A DNA stretch of 64,000 bases from Thiothrix winogradskyi (GTDB taxonomy: Bacteria; Pseudomonadota; Gammaproteobacteria; Thiotrichales; Thiotrichaceae). Below, piece after piece: positions 8,690 through 16,913 of this stretch (the stretch's first letter is position 1; each line of letters starts with the position of its first letter). Position numbers and translations under genes: made by a program. The stretch is from NCBI RefSeq assembly GCF_021650935.1, contig NZ_CP091244.1, positions 1 through 64,000 of the forward strand, read 5' to 3'. Under the pieces are notes generated by a model that did no database searches, had not been told where the DNA came from, and was given only the letters and a program-made list of their open reading frames with translations.

Positions 8690-9157
8690 TTACTTACATA
8701 ATGGAGTAAAGCTACTAGTAGAACGTGACGATTTATACATAACACCCACATCCATCATATTTGCTGAAATATCTGCTCTTGTGCCTGTTATCTTTATGGA
8801 ACCTTTATCACCATCTATGGTAAAATTTCCACCGCCATTATTTATTATCGTTGCAAGATAAAATTCATAACAATCCTTGCCGCCATTTGTTCCACCAAGC
8901 TGCTTATCATATGAATCATTCATATAGTCATATGAATAAGCATAATTACGATCAAATACATAGAATACCACATCAGCGTTTCCGTTTATCAGTGAAGTCG
9001 CATCCCATACTCCAAGTAGATCATCAATCGTTGCGTTTTTACTCGCTGGTGGGGTAGTGCTCGGTGGGGTAACTGCATTACCACTACCACCGCCTCCACC
9101 ACATGCGACTAAAAAAATAGCTGGTAAAAAAAATACTGAATTAAATATACTTTTCAT
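8690..9157 (-). CDS. Putative lipoprotein, unknown function
   Basis: A 155-residue protein starting MKSIFNSVFFLPAIFLVACG: a type II signal peptide with lipobox LVAC and a glycine-rich stretch (GGGGGSG) after the lipid cysteine, then a Pro/Thr linker and a globular domain of about 110 residues beginning TIDDLLGVWDATS, a beginning shared by small beta-barrel lipoproteins with a lipocalin-like opening strand. The ATG at 9157 has GAGGA upstream; an ATG 21 bp earlier does not. The gene is A/T-rich compared with its neighbours, which suggests transfer. Function unknown. Confidence 0.65.
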   Translation of the reverse strand: MKSIFNSVFFLPAIFLVACGGGGGSGNAVTPPSTTPPASKNATIDDLLGVWDATSLINGNADVVFYVFDRNYAYSYDYMNDSYDKQLGGTNGGKDCYEFYLATIINNGGGNFTIDGDKGSIKITGTRADISANMMDVGVMYKSSRSTSSFTPLCK

Positions 9158-9315
9158 AACCAAATCCTCATTAAGCAATTAATGTAATTAATAATTTTCC
9201 AGCAAGCCTATTAGTAATAATTTTCATATTGACTCTGCTTAGATACAAGCCTACTCGTCATTAATTATTTCTTGAATATACTAATTAGCATAGATGATTT
9301 AGTATAGAAAACTAG

Positions 9316-10611
9316 TCATGACATAATAAGTGCCAAAACAGCCGTAATACTAAACCGACAAAACTCCCCCTCCCCCGACTCCACCGCCAACGCAAACCCA
9401 TTCCCCACACACTCCCGCCACACAAACTGCAACCCCAACCCATGCCCCTCAATCTTGCCGCTCACCACCACCTGCCGCCGAATATCTGCCACCTGCTGCG
9501 CCGACATCCCCACCCCGTTGTCATACACCGCCAGCACCAACCGCTCCCCCTCCACCGCAGCACTCACCCGAATCACCCCACCCGGCTTCCCGTCAAACTT
9601 TGCCAGCACCGCCTCATACGCGTTCTTCGCCAAGTTGTGCAAAATCAAATAGGTAGACCCTGTGCGCTCCTCAAACCAGCAATCCGCCGCATTCGCTGGA
9701 AAGTCAAACTCCAGCCGCGTCTGACAATGCGTCACCCCATTGCACAGCAGCAAGCGCAAATCATCCTGCAATTCCGCCAGCGAAATACGGCATTTAACGA
9801 CACTTTCGCTGCCCAAATCGTCCAAAATCAGCCGCGACACCCGCTCCATATAACTGAGCGCCTTTTCCAACCGCGCCACATCTTTCGCTGTAGCCTCCCC
9901 CACTTGCCGCTCACCGATGCGCTCCGCACTCAACCGCGCCACGCCGATCAGCGTATTCATTTCATGGTTAATCGCACGGGTCGAATGCCCAATCGCCGCT
10001 TCGCGCTGCAAGCCTTCCGCCTCGCGCTCCACCCGTTCCCGCTGTAAACGTTCGGCGAATACCGCCGCCATTTCCGCCGCCACATAGCGTTCCAGCTTCC
10101 ACAAAATGAATACCAGCCCCAGATAACAGGCAATCAGGTAAACCTCGGTACGCAAATCTGTCGGATACAACCACAACACCAGCACACAAAAACTGCTGAA
10201 AGCCGCCCCCACCGTGATCAACTTGTTGCGCGGCTGATGCACCTCGGTCAACGCCCCAAAGGTCAGCAGTAACCACGCAATCACCGCAGCCGCCTCGTGC
10301 GCATTCAAGCTCCAGGCGATATACACATCAAACGGGAAATTCACGCACCAGCGCAGCGTATCAAAGGCATCGGAACGCGCCGCAATCGCCCCCCACGGCG
10401 TAGGAATGGCTTTAAGCTGGGAAAGCCACACATTTAGCCCCGCCACCACCGCAATAACCACCATGCCAGAAAAAACCCGGTCATTGCCGGGTTGCCAATG
10501 GGACAGCACCAAGAACAGTGTAGTCACCACCATCACCGGCACAACCACCTTGGTAAACAACAGCTTGTAACGCTCCTGCAACCGCTGGTTCAGCTCAATA
10601 TCCTGAAGCAT
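9316..10611 (-). CDS. Sensor histidine kinase with N-terminal membrane domain
   Basis: About 431 residues. Residues 18-175 hold roughly five or six membrane helices without a large periplasmic loop, followed by a coiled coil (AERLQRERVEREAEGLQREA), a dimerisation/phosphoacceptor helix with the likely phospho-His near residue 216 (STRAINHEMNTLIG) and a GHKL ATPase domain: N-box HNLAKNAYEAV, G1 VYDNGVGM, G2 GHGLGLQF. The ATG at 10611 is preferred to the overlapping GTG. A 28-bp box also found before the downstream-facing response regulator gene lies 26 bp upstream of the start, so kinase and regulator are probably coregulated although transcribed separately. Confidence 0.9.
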   Translation of the reverse strand: MLQDIELNQRLQERYKLLFTKVVVPVMVVTTLFLVLSHWQPGNDRVFSGMVVIAVVAGLNVWLSQLKAIPTPWGAIAARSDAFDTLRWCVNFPFDVYIAWSLNAHEAAAVIAWLLLTFGALTEVHQPRNKLITVGAAFSSFCVLVLWLYPTDLRTEVYLIACYLGLVFILWKLERYVAAEMAAVFAERLQRERVEREAEGLQREAAIGHSTRAINHEMNTLIGVARLSAERIGERQVGEATAKDVARLEKALSYMERVSRLILDDLGSESVVKCRISLAELQDDLRLLLCNGVTHCQTRLEFDFPANAADCWFEERTGSTYLILHNLAKNAYEAVLAKFDGKPGGVIRVSAAVEGERLVLAVYDNGVGMSAQQVADIRRQVVVSGKIEGHGLGLQFVWRECVGNGFALAVESGEGEFCRFSITAVLALIMS

Positions 10612-10636
10612 CACACCACTCCCACGCTATTTCCTC

Positions 10637-10664
10637 TATGAGAAATAGTGTAGGACAAATGTCC
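10637..10664 (-). promoter_or_regulatory. Shared 28-bp box upstream of the histidine kinase gene
   Basis: Differs at only 3 of 28 positions from the box at 11524-11551. It contains the perfect inverted repeat GGACA-AA-TGTCC (10653-10664) next to TAGTGTA. Read on the minus strand it ends 26 bp before the kinase ATG, about where an activator would sit over the -35 region. Probably the operator of the linked LuxR-type regulator; this is inferred. Confidence 0.6.
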
Positions 10665-10751
10665 ATTTTGCTTTGGAATCAAGCGATTAAAATTATATCA
10701 TTGCCAAGTATCGGTGTGTCTTAACCGCAAAAGATTAAATAATGCTCATTC

Positions 10752-10769
10752 CGACGTGATACCACGTCG
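10752..10769 (-). terminator. Perfect hairpin downstream of the response regulator gene
   Basis: CGACGTG-ATAC-CACGTCG is a perfect 7-bp stem with a 4-base loop, 44 bp beyond the response regulator stop. On the minus strand no T-run follows, so it may be a Rho-dependent end, an RNA 3' stabiliser or an operator for the kinase promoter rather than a classic terminator. Confidence 0.45.
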
Positions 10770-10812
10770 CCGTCATAACCGTAGTAGATAATAAATCCGC
10801 CATTAATCTTTA

Positions 10813-11484
10813 TTAAATTTTACCAATACCCAAGCGCAAAGCTGCCCGCGCCGCTTCAGTGCGATTGCTCGCATTCAACGCCCGCAGCACCGCGCTGACA
10901 TGCAACCTGACCGTACCTTCTGCACACGCCAGCTTGCGGGCAATTGACTTATTGGGTAATCCAGCCATCAGCAAACGGCACACTTCCAGTTGGCGTGGGG
11001 TCATACCGAATTCGCTAAGCGCTTCCTCTTCCTGTATTGGCGGGGGAACGGCCTTAACTTCCGGCTCGGTCTGCATTGTGGTGGACTTGCTGATCAACAC
11101 ACAGGGAGAAATATAGGCATCACCACCCAAAATCATACGCATGGCATGTTTCAGTTCACGCCCGCCCGCCGATTTCGACACATAGCCATTCGCCCCATGC
11201 TCCATAGCAAGCCGTGCCATACTGGCATCATTCACCCCCGACATCATCACCACCGGAATGACTGGCAACATGGCACGGATCAGCGCCAGCCCAGCAATGC
11301 CATCCATTTCCGGCAGAGAAACATCCAGCGTAATTAAGCCAAAACCGGCATATTCCGCCAGCACCGCCATAGCCTCCGGCACAGAACCTGCCTCAAAAAC
11401 ACGGGCATTGGGGTAACTGTCCTCGACATACTGACGGAGGACTTCACGAAATAAAGGATGGTCATCAATGATTAGGATACGCAC
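10813..11484 (-). CDS. LuxR/NarL-family response regulator
   Basis: A 223-residue two-domain regulator. The receiver has the acidic pair DDHP (Asp7-Asp8), phospho-acceptor Asp54 in LDVSLPEMDG, and the conserved Lys in YVSKSAGG; the C-terminal GerE helix-turn-helix reads MTPRQLEVCRLLMAGLPNKS and LHVSAVLRALNASNR. The GTG at 11484 (VRILIIDDHP) has AGGAGG 5-6 bp upstream and gives the canonical receiver start; an earlier in-frame start adds seven unlikely residues. A 28-bp box identical in type to that before the kinase lies 40 bp upstream. Target genes other than this pair are unknown. Confidence 0.92.
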   Translation of the reverse strand: MRILIIDDHPLFREVLRQYVEDSYPNARVFEAGSVPEAMAVLAEYAGFGLITLDVSLPEMDGIAGLALIRAMLPVIPVVMMSGVNDASMARLAMEHGANGYVSKSAGGRELKHAMRMILGGDAYISPCVLISKSTTMQTEPEVKAVPPPIQEEEALSEFGMTPRQLEVCRLLMAGLPNKSIARKLACAEGTVRLHVSAVLRALNASNRTEAARAALRLGIGKI

Positions 11485-11523
11485 TACACTCCTCCTGTCC
11501 CTCAACAGTTACGGTTTTGCTTA

Positions 11524-11551
11524 TATGAAAAACAGTGTAGGACAAATGTCA
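11524..11551 (-). promoter_or_regulatory. Shared 28-bp box upstream of the response regulator gene
   Basis: Second copy of the box at 10637-10664, with core AGTGTAGGACAAATGTC and inverted repeat GACA-AA-TGTC at 11541-11550. It lies 40 bp upstream of the GTG start on the minus strand. Candidate autoregulatory site. Confidence 0.6.
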
Positions 11552-11596
11552 TAATGCTTGTCAACCCAGTGACAGAAAGCTAGGGGGAACCCGATA

Positions 11597-12385
11597 TTAA
11601 CCGGCAGACAGATTATAAGCGTAATCCATAATCAGCGGCGCATGGTCAGAAAAACGCTCATCTTTATAGATAGATGCCGCTATTACCGTGCTTTTGAGGG
11701 AGGGGCTGAGAATCTGGTAATCAATCCGCCAACCGACGTTTTTTGCCCACGCCTGTCCACGATTCGACCACCAGGTATACTGTTCGGCTTCCTGATTCAC
11801 TTCACGGAAACCATCCACAAACTCCAGCTCATTAAAGAGCTTGTCCAACCAAGCGCGTTCTTCCGGCAAGAAACCGGAATTTTTCAGGTTGCCTTTCCAG
11901 TTTTTAATGTCGATGTTCTGATGCGCAATGTTCCAATCGCCACAAATCACCACATCGCGCCCATCCGCTTTCATTTGCACCAAGTGCGGCAGAAAATAAT
12001 CCATGCAACGGTACTTCGCCTGCTGACGCTCTTCCCCCGACGAACCTGACGGCAAATACAAGGAAATCACGCTCAAATTGCCGAAACGCGCTTCAATATA
12101 ACGCCCTTCCGCATCAAATTCAGCGCAGCCCATCCCGCTAATCACCGCATCCGGCTCAATACGGGCATAGATTGCCACCCCACTATAGCCCTTTTTTTCC
12201 GCATCATGGTAATAGCAGTGATAGCCTTCTGGGAAAAACAAGGCGCGGTCTTCCTCTAACTGGTGGAGTTGCGCCTTGGTTTCCTGAATGCACACCACAT
12301 CCGCCGCCTGTTGTTTCATCCAGTCGAAGAAACCTTTTTTCGCGGCGGAACGGATGCCGTTGGTGTTGGCGGAGATTATGCGCAT
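11597..12385 (-). CDS. xth: Exodeoxyribonuclease III
   Basis: A 262-residue endonuclease/exonuclease/phosphatase-family protein. Motifs: MRIISANTNGIRSAAKKG at the N-terminus, metal-binding Glu in CIQETKAQ, YLPSGSSG, GDWNIAHQNIDIKNWKGN (active-site Asp/Asn) and the catalytic His in FSDHAPLIMDY. It cleaves AP sites and degrades 3' ends in base excision repair. Normal length. Its upstream leader is formed by repeat copy B: the purine-rich GAGGGG that serves as ribosome binding site is the last part of that repeat. Confidence 0.95.
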   Translation of the reverse strand: MRIISANTNGIRSAAKKGFFDWMKQQAADVVCIQETKAQLHQLEEDRALFFPEGYHCYYHDAEKKGYSGVAIYARIEPDAVISGMGCAEFDAEGRYIEARFGNLSVISLYLPSGSSGEERQQAKYRCMDYFLPHLVQMKADGRDVVICGDWNIAHQNIDIKNWKGNLKNSGFLPEERAWLDKLFNELEFVDGFREVNQEAEQYTWWSNRGQAWAKNVGWRIDYQILSPSLKSTVIAASIYKDERFSDHAPLIMDYAYNLSAG

Positions 12386-12386
12386 A

Positions 12387-12490
12387 AGAACCCCTCACCC
12401 CAACCCCTCTCCCTCAAGGGGCGAGGGGCTAAGACATTCTCTTGCTCCCCCTCGCCCCTTGAGGGAGAGGGGGCTGGGGGGTGAGGGGTA
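12387..12490. repeat. C/G-rich palindromic repeat, inverted pair (copy B)
   Basis: Two copies of the family element face each other: the first reads CCCCTCACCCCAACCCCTC...GAGGGGCTAAGA from 12390, and the second is its reverse complement ending near 12488. The whole could fold into a long stem across about 100 bp, separating argF from xth. Confidence 0.9.
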
Positions 12491-12494
12491 AAAA

Positions 12495-13430
12495 TCAAGC
12501 TGGCATTCCTTCAGGAAACCCACACACCAGCACTTCCAGCAAGGCTTTTTGCGCGTGCAAGCGGTTTTCCGCCTCATCCCAGACCACACTTTGTGCGCCA
12601 TCCATGACCTCAGCCGACACTTCCAGCCCACGATACGCGGGCAGGCAGTGCATGAAAATCGCATCCGGCGTTGCCAGTTGCATCATCTCGGTAGTGACTT
12701 GGTAGCCAGCGAAGGCTTTTTCGCGGATTTTCTTTTCCGCTTCCTGCCCCATGCTTGCCCAAGTATCCGTCACCACCACTTCTGCACCTTTAATCGCCGC
12801 AGTCGGTTCGCGGAAAAATGTCACCGAACCTGCGGTTGCAGCAATCACATCCGCATCCGGGTCATAACCTTCAGGGCACGCCACATTCAGGTGGAAACCA
12901 AACAGCTTGGCGGCTTCCATCCACGAATGGCACATATTATTGCCATCGCCAATCCACGCCACCGTTTTGCCATTGGGCAAGCCGCGTTGTTCCATCCACG
13001 TCATCATATCGGCCAGCAATTGGCAAGGGTGGTATTTGTCCGTCAGCGCATTGATCACCGGCACGCGGGAATGCGCCGCAAACAACTCCACCTTTTCTTG
13101 TTCAAACGTGCGAATCATCACCACATCCACCATGCGCGAAATGACACGGGCGGAATCTTCAATCGGCTCACCGCGCCCCAATTGGGTGTCATTCGGTGAC
13201 AAAAACATGGAATGTCCGCCCAATTGCGTCATCCCCGCTTCAAACGAGACGCGGGTACGGGTGGAGGATTTCTCGAAAATCATCGCCAAGGTGCGCAGGT
13301 GCAATGGCTCATACGCCTCGCCACGTTTCCACATGGCTTTAAGTTGAATCGCTCGCCCAATCAGTGCGTGCAATTCCACCGGGGTAAAATCGGATAAAGT
13401 CAGAAAGTGTCTGACAGGTTTATTGCTCAT
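12495..13430 (-). CDS. argF: Ornithine carbamoyltransferase
   Basis: A 311-residue anabolic ornithine transcarbamylase that makes citrulline from ornithine and carbamoyl phosphate. Visible motifs: carbamoyl-phosphate loop EKSSTRTRVSFE, FLSPNDTQLGRGE, ornithine-side DTWASMGQE and the catalytic MHCLPAYRG. Its start overlaps the end of argD by 4 bp (ATGA), so both are translated from one transcript in the order argD-argF. Repeat copy B follows the stop at once. Confidence 0.96.
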   Translation of the reverse strand: MSNKPVRHFLTLSDFTPVELHALIGRAIQLKAMWKRGEAYEPLHLRTLAMIFEKSSTRTRVSFEAGMTQLGGHSMFLSPNDTQLGRGEPIEDSARVISRMVDVVMIRTFEQEKVELFAAHSRVPVINALTDKYHPCQLLADMMTWMEQRGLPNGKTVAWIGDGNNMCHSWMEAAKLFGFHLNVACPEGYDPDADVIAATAGSVTFFREPTAAIKGAEVVVTDTWASMGQEAEKKIREKAFAGYQVTTEMMQLATPDAIFMHCLPAYRGLEVSAEVMDGAQSVVWDEAENRLHAQKALLEVLVCGFPEGMPA

Positions 13431-14620
13431 GAAAGTCTCTCTCCAGCAGCGGGGTGCAAAAATGCCTGCACCAATTCACTGACCATAGTTATTATTTGAT
13501 CCGCTTGTTCATTCGTGATGATTAATGGCGGCAATAAGCGGATAACATTACCAGCCGTCACATTGATGAGTAGCCCTCTCTCCAAAGCTTGTTTCACCAA
13601 TTCACCACACTCGCGCTCCAGCTCCACGCCAATCATTAAGCCTTTGCCGCGAATATCCCGCACACCTGCCACACCCGCGAGTTTTTCACGGAATTGTGAC
13701 AGGAAATATTCACCTAATTCTGCCGCCCGTGCGGTCAGGTTGTCGTGTTCCATGACTTCAATCACGGCACGTGCCGCACGGCAAGCCAGTGGATTACCAC
13801 CAAATGTCGAACCATGATTGCCGGGGCCAAACACATTGACTGCCTTACCAGCGGCTAAACACGCACCAATCGGCACACCGTTGCCGAGCGCTTTTGCCAG
13901 CGTCATGACATCCGGCTGAATGTGACTGTGTTGGAAAGCAAACCACGTGCCAGTACGCGCCATGCCTGCTTGAATCTCATCCACCATCAGCAACCAATCG
14001 TGCTGATCACAGATAGCGCGTAAGCGTGGCAGGTAATCATCAGCAGGAATCCGAATCCCGCCCTCGCCTTGCACCGGTTCAACCAGCACCGCGACAATAT
14101 TCGGGTTGCTGGCCAGTCCCGCAACTGCATCAGCATCGCCGTATTCGACGCGCACGAAACCTTCCACCAACGGGGCAAAACCCAATTGCGCTTTGGGATT
14201 GCCGGTCGCAGTAACGGTTGCCATCGTGCGCCCGTGAAATGCATTGCTCATCACAATAATGGTCGGGATTGCCACACCTTTATTGTGACCGTACAAACGT
14301 GCAATTTTAATCGCCGCTTCATTCGCTTCTGCACCGGAATTGCCAAAGAAAACGTTCTCGAAACCGGAGAGCGCACACAGCTTTTCCGCCAAGGCTTGTT
14401 GGTGTTCGATTTGGTAGAGGTTAGAGGTATGCAGCAATTCGTGTGCCTGCGCACAAATCGCGTCCGCCACTTCGCGTCGCGCATGACCCACGTTACACAC
14501 GGAAATGCCGCTCAGGGCATCCAAGTATTGTTTACCTGCGGTATCCCACAGGAGTGCACCTTCGCCTTTAACGAAAGTAACGGGTAAACGTGCATACGTC
14601 GGCATTACTGCATTGGTCAC
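13427..14620 (-). CDS. argD: Acetylornithine aminotransferase
   Basis: A 397-residue class III PLP aminotransferase for arginine (and possibly lysine) synthesis. Motifs: GISVCNVGHARREV, FFGNSGAEANEAAIK, NAFHGRTMAT, PVQGEGGIRIP, VDEIQAGMARTG and the Schiff-base Lys in MTLAKALGNGVPIG. Length and start are standard. First gene of the argD-argF unit; the 140 bp upstream contain the hairpin that probably ends the ctaA transcript. Confidence 0.95.
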   Translation of the reverse strand: MTNAVMPTYARLPVTFVKGEGALLWDTAGKQYLDALSGISVCNVGHARREVADAICAQAHELLHTSNLYQIEHQQALAEKLCALSGFENVFFGNSGAEANEAAIKIARLYGHNKGVAIPTIIVMSNAFHGRTMATVTATGNPKAQLGFAPLVEGFVRVEYGDADAVAGLASNPNIVAVLVEPVQGEGGIRIPADDYLPRLRAICDQHDWLLMVDEIQAGMARTGTWFAFQHSHIQPDVMTLAKALGNGVPIGACLAAGKAVNVFGPGNHGSTFGGNPLACRAARAVIEVMEHDNLTARAAELGEYFLSQFREKLAGVAGVRDIRGKGLMIGVELERECGELVKQALERGLLINVTAGNVIRLLPPLIITNEQADQIITMVSELVQAFLHPAAGERLS

Positions 14621-14662
14621 GGCAAAACCTCCAAAAAATCCGCCACAACAGCCATAAATGCG

Positions 14663-14688
14663 AAAGGCAGCCCAGACAGGCTGCCTTT
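14663..14688 (-). terminator. Stem-loop between ctaA and argD
   Basis: AAAGGCAGCC and GGCTGCCTTT form a perfect 10-bp stem around a 6-base loop. On the minus strand it lies 75 bp past the ctaA stop and is followed by TTTCGCATTT, so it is most likely the terminator of the heme A synthase transcript. Confidence 0.65.
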
Positions 14689-14763
14689 GCGAGAAAGCGG
14701 AACACTATAGGGAAAGCGTTTCTGCTTGTCAATCACTAAGTTAGTGCATTGTCAAGTGCTTTC

Positions 14764-15747
14764 TTAGTGCGTCGGATAAAGTCGGTAATTGAAGTTAATC
14801 ACTGCCAGCAATAACAAAGCCGCCACCAGATTATGGGCAGTGGCGATGGGTAGCGGCAATGCCAGCACCACATTCATTACCCCTAAACTCACTTGCACCA
14901 CCAAGAGCAACAGAATGGTATGCGGAATCATCCCCAACATGCGTTGGCGTTGGCGGATTGCCCACAGCATCAGACCGCCCAAAAACAAAAACACCACCAA
15001 CGCCCCCAGCCGATGGCTCATGTGGATGGCAACCCGTGCCGGGTTTTCCAGAATGCCAAATTCATAGTCCACCCCCTCCTGCCACTCAAACGCAAACCCG
15101 CTGGCAAAATCTGCCGCAGGCCACAACGAGCCGTGACAAGTCGGGAAACTGATGCCACACGCCACGGCGGCATAGTGGGTACTGGTCCAGCCCCCCAAGA
15201 ATATCTGCCCGATAAGCAATAGCAAAGCAAGCAATCCCAACCCTTTTAGACGGGACAATTCCGGCGCATACAACGTGACAGGTCGGTTCGTGTGTTGCCG
15301 CAACCACAACAACCACAATAACGACAAGGTAGCAAAACCACCCAACAGATGGGCAGTGACAATCAAGGGGCTGAGCAACAGGGTGACTGTCCACATCCCC
15401 AATGCCCCCTGAAACATTACCATGAGCACTAACAACGTCGGCAACACCACACTTTGCCGCAACGCTTGCCGCCAGCGCACGCTCAACACAAAAATGACCA
15501 GAATCAGTAAACCCAAAGTACCCGCAGCGTAGCGGTGGATCATTTCTTTCCACGCTTTAGCGGTTTCCAAAGGGCGTTGAAATTGGCTTTGGTCAACATT
15601 TTCCGGCACACCCAAATGCCCATAACAACCGGGCCAATCAGGGCAACCTAAGCCCGCATCCGACAGGCGTGTATAAGCACCCAACACAATGACAAGCAAG
15701 GTGAGTAACAGGGTGACGGAAAGCAGTCTGGCGTAGGTTTTCTGCAT
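14764..15747 (-). CDS. ctaA: Heme A synthase (COX15/CtaA)
   Basis: A 327-residue polytopic protein that oxidises the heme O methyl group to make heme A for the aa3 oxidase encoded nearby. Signatures: LVIVLGAYTRLSDAGLGCPDWPGCYG, MIHRYAAGTLGLLI, TAHLLGGFATLSLL, and in the second half HMSHRLGALVVFLFL and ATAHNLVAALLLL, giving the paired His ligands of the two four-helix bundles. A cysteine pair in the extracytoplasmic loop (CGISFPTCHG) matches the proteobacterial type. The TlpA-like gene lies 14 bp upstream on the same strand. Confidence 0.94.
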   Translation of the reverse strand: MQKTYARLLSVTLLLTLLVIVLGAYTRLSDAGLGCPDWPGCYGHLGVPENVDQSQFQRPLETAKAWKEMIHRYAAGTLGLLILVIFVLSVRWRQALRQSVVLPTLLVLMVMFQGALGMWTVTLLLSPLIVTAHLLGGFATLSLLWLLWLRQHTNRPVTLYAPELSRLKGLGLLALLLLIGQIFLGGWTSTHYAAVACGISFPTCHGSLWPAADFASGFAFEWQEGVDYEFGILENPARVAIHMSHRLGALVVFLFLGGLMLWAIRQRQRMLGMIPHTILLLLVVQVSLGVMNVVLALPLPIATAHNLVAALLLLAVINFNYRLYPTH

Positions 15748-15761
15748 TAGGGACTAGCCTG

Positions 15762-16271
15762 TTAGGGTGGCAGGTAAGGTTGCAATGCGGCAAGCATGGC
15801 TTCCCGGTGAAGAGCACCTTTTAACTTCAACAGAACACGCCCCTCACTGTCAACCAGATGATGGCTAGGTACAACAAGGTCAGGGGTTAACTGGCGGGCA
15901 GCGGCAGCATCCAGATCCAGCACAACGGGCAAGGTGAGTTGCAGACGGTTTTTGACATCATTGATCGCATTGGGCGGGTCAGCGGGCAGTGCGAGTGCCA
16001 CGATTTGCAGGTGTTTGCCGTATTGCAAGTGCAAGGCTTCGAGATCCGGCAGTTCACGTAGGCACAAGGCACAACTCACTGACCATGAACTGACCCATGT
16101 CAATCTGCCACGCTGGTCGGGAATATGGATACGTTCACCGCTCAGTGCCGGGGCTTGTATGGCTTGCAGACGCGGGTTAAACCAACCGCCCAGCTTAAGC
16201 ACAGCGATACCTGTGCCAATACACAACAGCAAGGCTACTCCATATTTCAGTTTATTATCAGATACTAACAT
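15762..16271 (-). CDS. Membrane-anchored TlpA-like thioredoxin-fold protein
   Basis: About 169 residues: one N-terminal membrane segment (YGVALLLCIGTGIAVLKLGG) and a thioredoxin-like domain outside the membrane. The redox motif reads SCALC (C-x-x-C as CALC) after WVSSWSVS. PTHHLV-like cis-Pro context appears as VVPSHHLVDSEG. The pairing with ctaA and the neighbouring oxidase genes suggests a role in thiol reduction during cytochrome oxidase copper or heme assembly; this is inferred. Start set at the ATG at 16271, which has a CAGGGA site; an upstream in-frame ATG adds 12 residues before the membrane anchor. Confidence 0.8.
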   Translation of the reverse strand: MLVSDNKLKYGVALLLCIGTGIAVLKLGGWFNPRLQAIQAPALSGERIHIPDQRGRLTWVSSWSVSCALCLRELPDLEALHLQYGKHLQIVALALPADPPNAINDVKNRLQLTLPVVLDLDAAAARQLTPDLVVPSHHLVDSEGRVLLKLKGALHREAMLAALQPYLPP

Positions 16272-16380
16272 GCAAAATTCCCTGCAAGTTTCAATGATAA
16301 ATATCAAAAACTAAGATATATTACCTGCATAGTGTGTGGAATCACACACTTCTAAATCAACAGAGAGCGGGGTTGTAGTC

Positions 16381-16875
16381 ATGACAATGACAGACAGTAC
16401 ATCTTCCCATGCTTGCCGAACCTTTGAGGTGCGGCCAAACCGCTCGTTATCCCCGACAGGGATGTTGATATTCTTTCTGGTGGTCACGGTTTTATCCCTA
16501 GTAGTGGCGTTGCGCTTCCTGCTGCTGGGAGTGTGGCTAGTGTTGCCTTTCACGCTGCTGGAATTGTTAGTATTGGGTGTTAGCCTGTACCTGTTCGAGC
16601 GTCACTCCCGTTATTCTGAAACCCTGCGAATCTGCCCGGATGACATCCTGTTCATCGCACGGCGCGGCGTAAAAATATTGCAAGAATGCCGTTTTCAAAC
16701 ACACTGGGTTTCTATCGTACTTCAGTTGGATCAGCAGAGTTGGTATCCCAGCCGTTTGCTCTTGCAGTCACATGGCAAGAGTATCGAAATCGGGGCGTGC
16801 CTGACCGACGAAGACCGCAAGGCTTTTGCAGCAACCATTCAAGCGACGCTGGAGGAGTGCCGCCGAATGAGCTGA
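16381..16875 (+). CDS. DUF2244 domain membrane protein
   Basis: A 164-residue protein with two membrane helices (residues about 22-70: MLIFFLVVTVLSLVVALRFL and LPFTLLELLVLGVSLYLF) and a soluble C-terminal part with LQSHGKSIEIGACLTDEDRK, the DUF2244 pattern. DUF2244 genes are commonly found beside coxB/coxA; their role is unknown. It is the first gene of the oxidase operon, 38 bp before coxB, and divergent from the TlpA/ctaA pair. Confidence 0.85.
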   Translation: MTMTDSTSSHACRTFEVRPNRSLSPTGMLIFFLVVTVLSLVVALRFLLLGVWLVLPFTLLELLVLGVSLYLFERHSRYSETLRICPDDILFIARRGVKILQECRFQTHWVSIVLQLDQQSWYPSRLLLQSHGKSIEIGACLTDEDRKAFAATIQATLEECRRMS

Positions 16876-16913
16876 TTAAGCCCCCCTGAGGAAGACGCAT
16901 GTTAGGAGGAGAC

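Noticed and set aside
11184..11687. Large ORFs opposite to the response regulator and exonuclease genes
   Set aside because: They mirror the real genes in other frames, with low-complexity Arg/His/Pro content typical of shadow frames.
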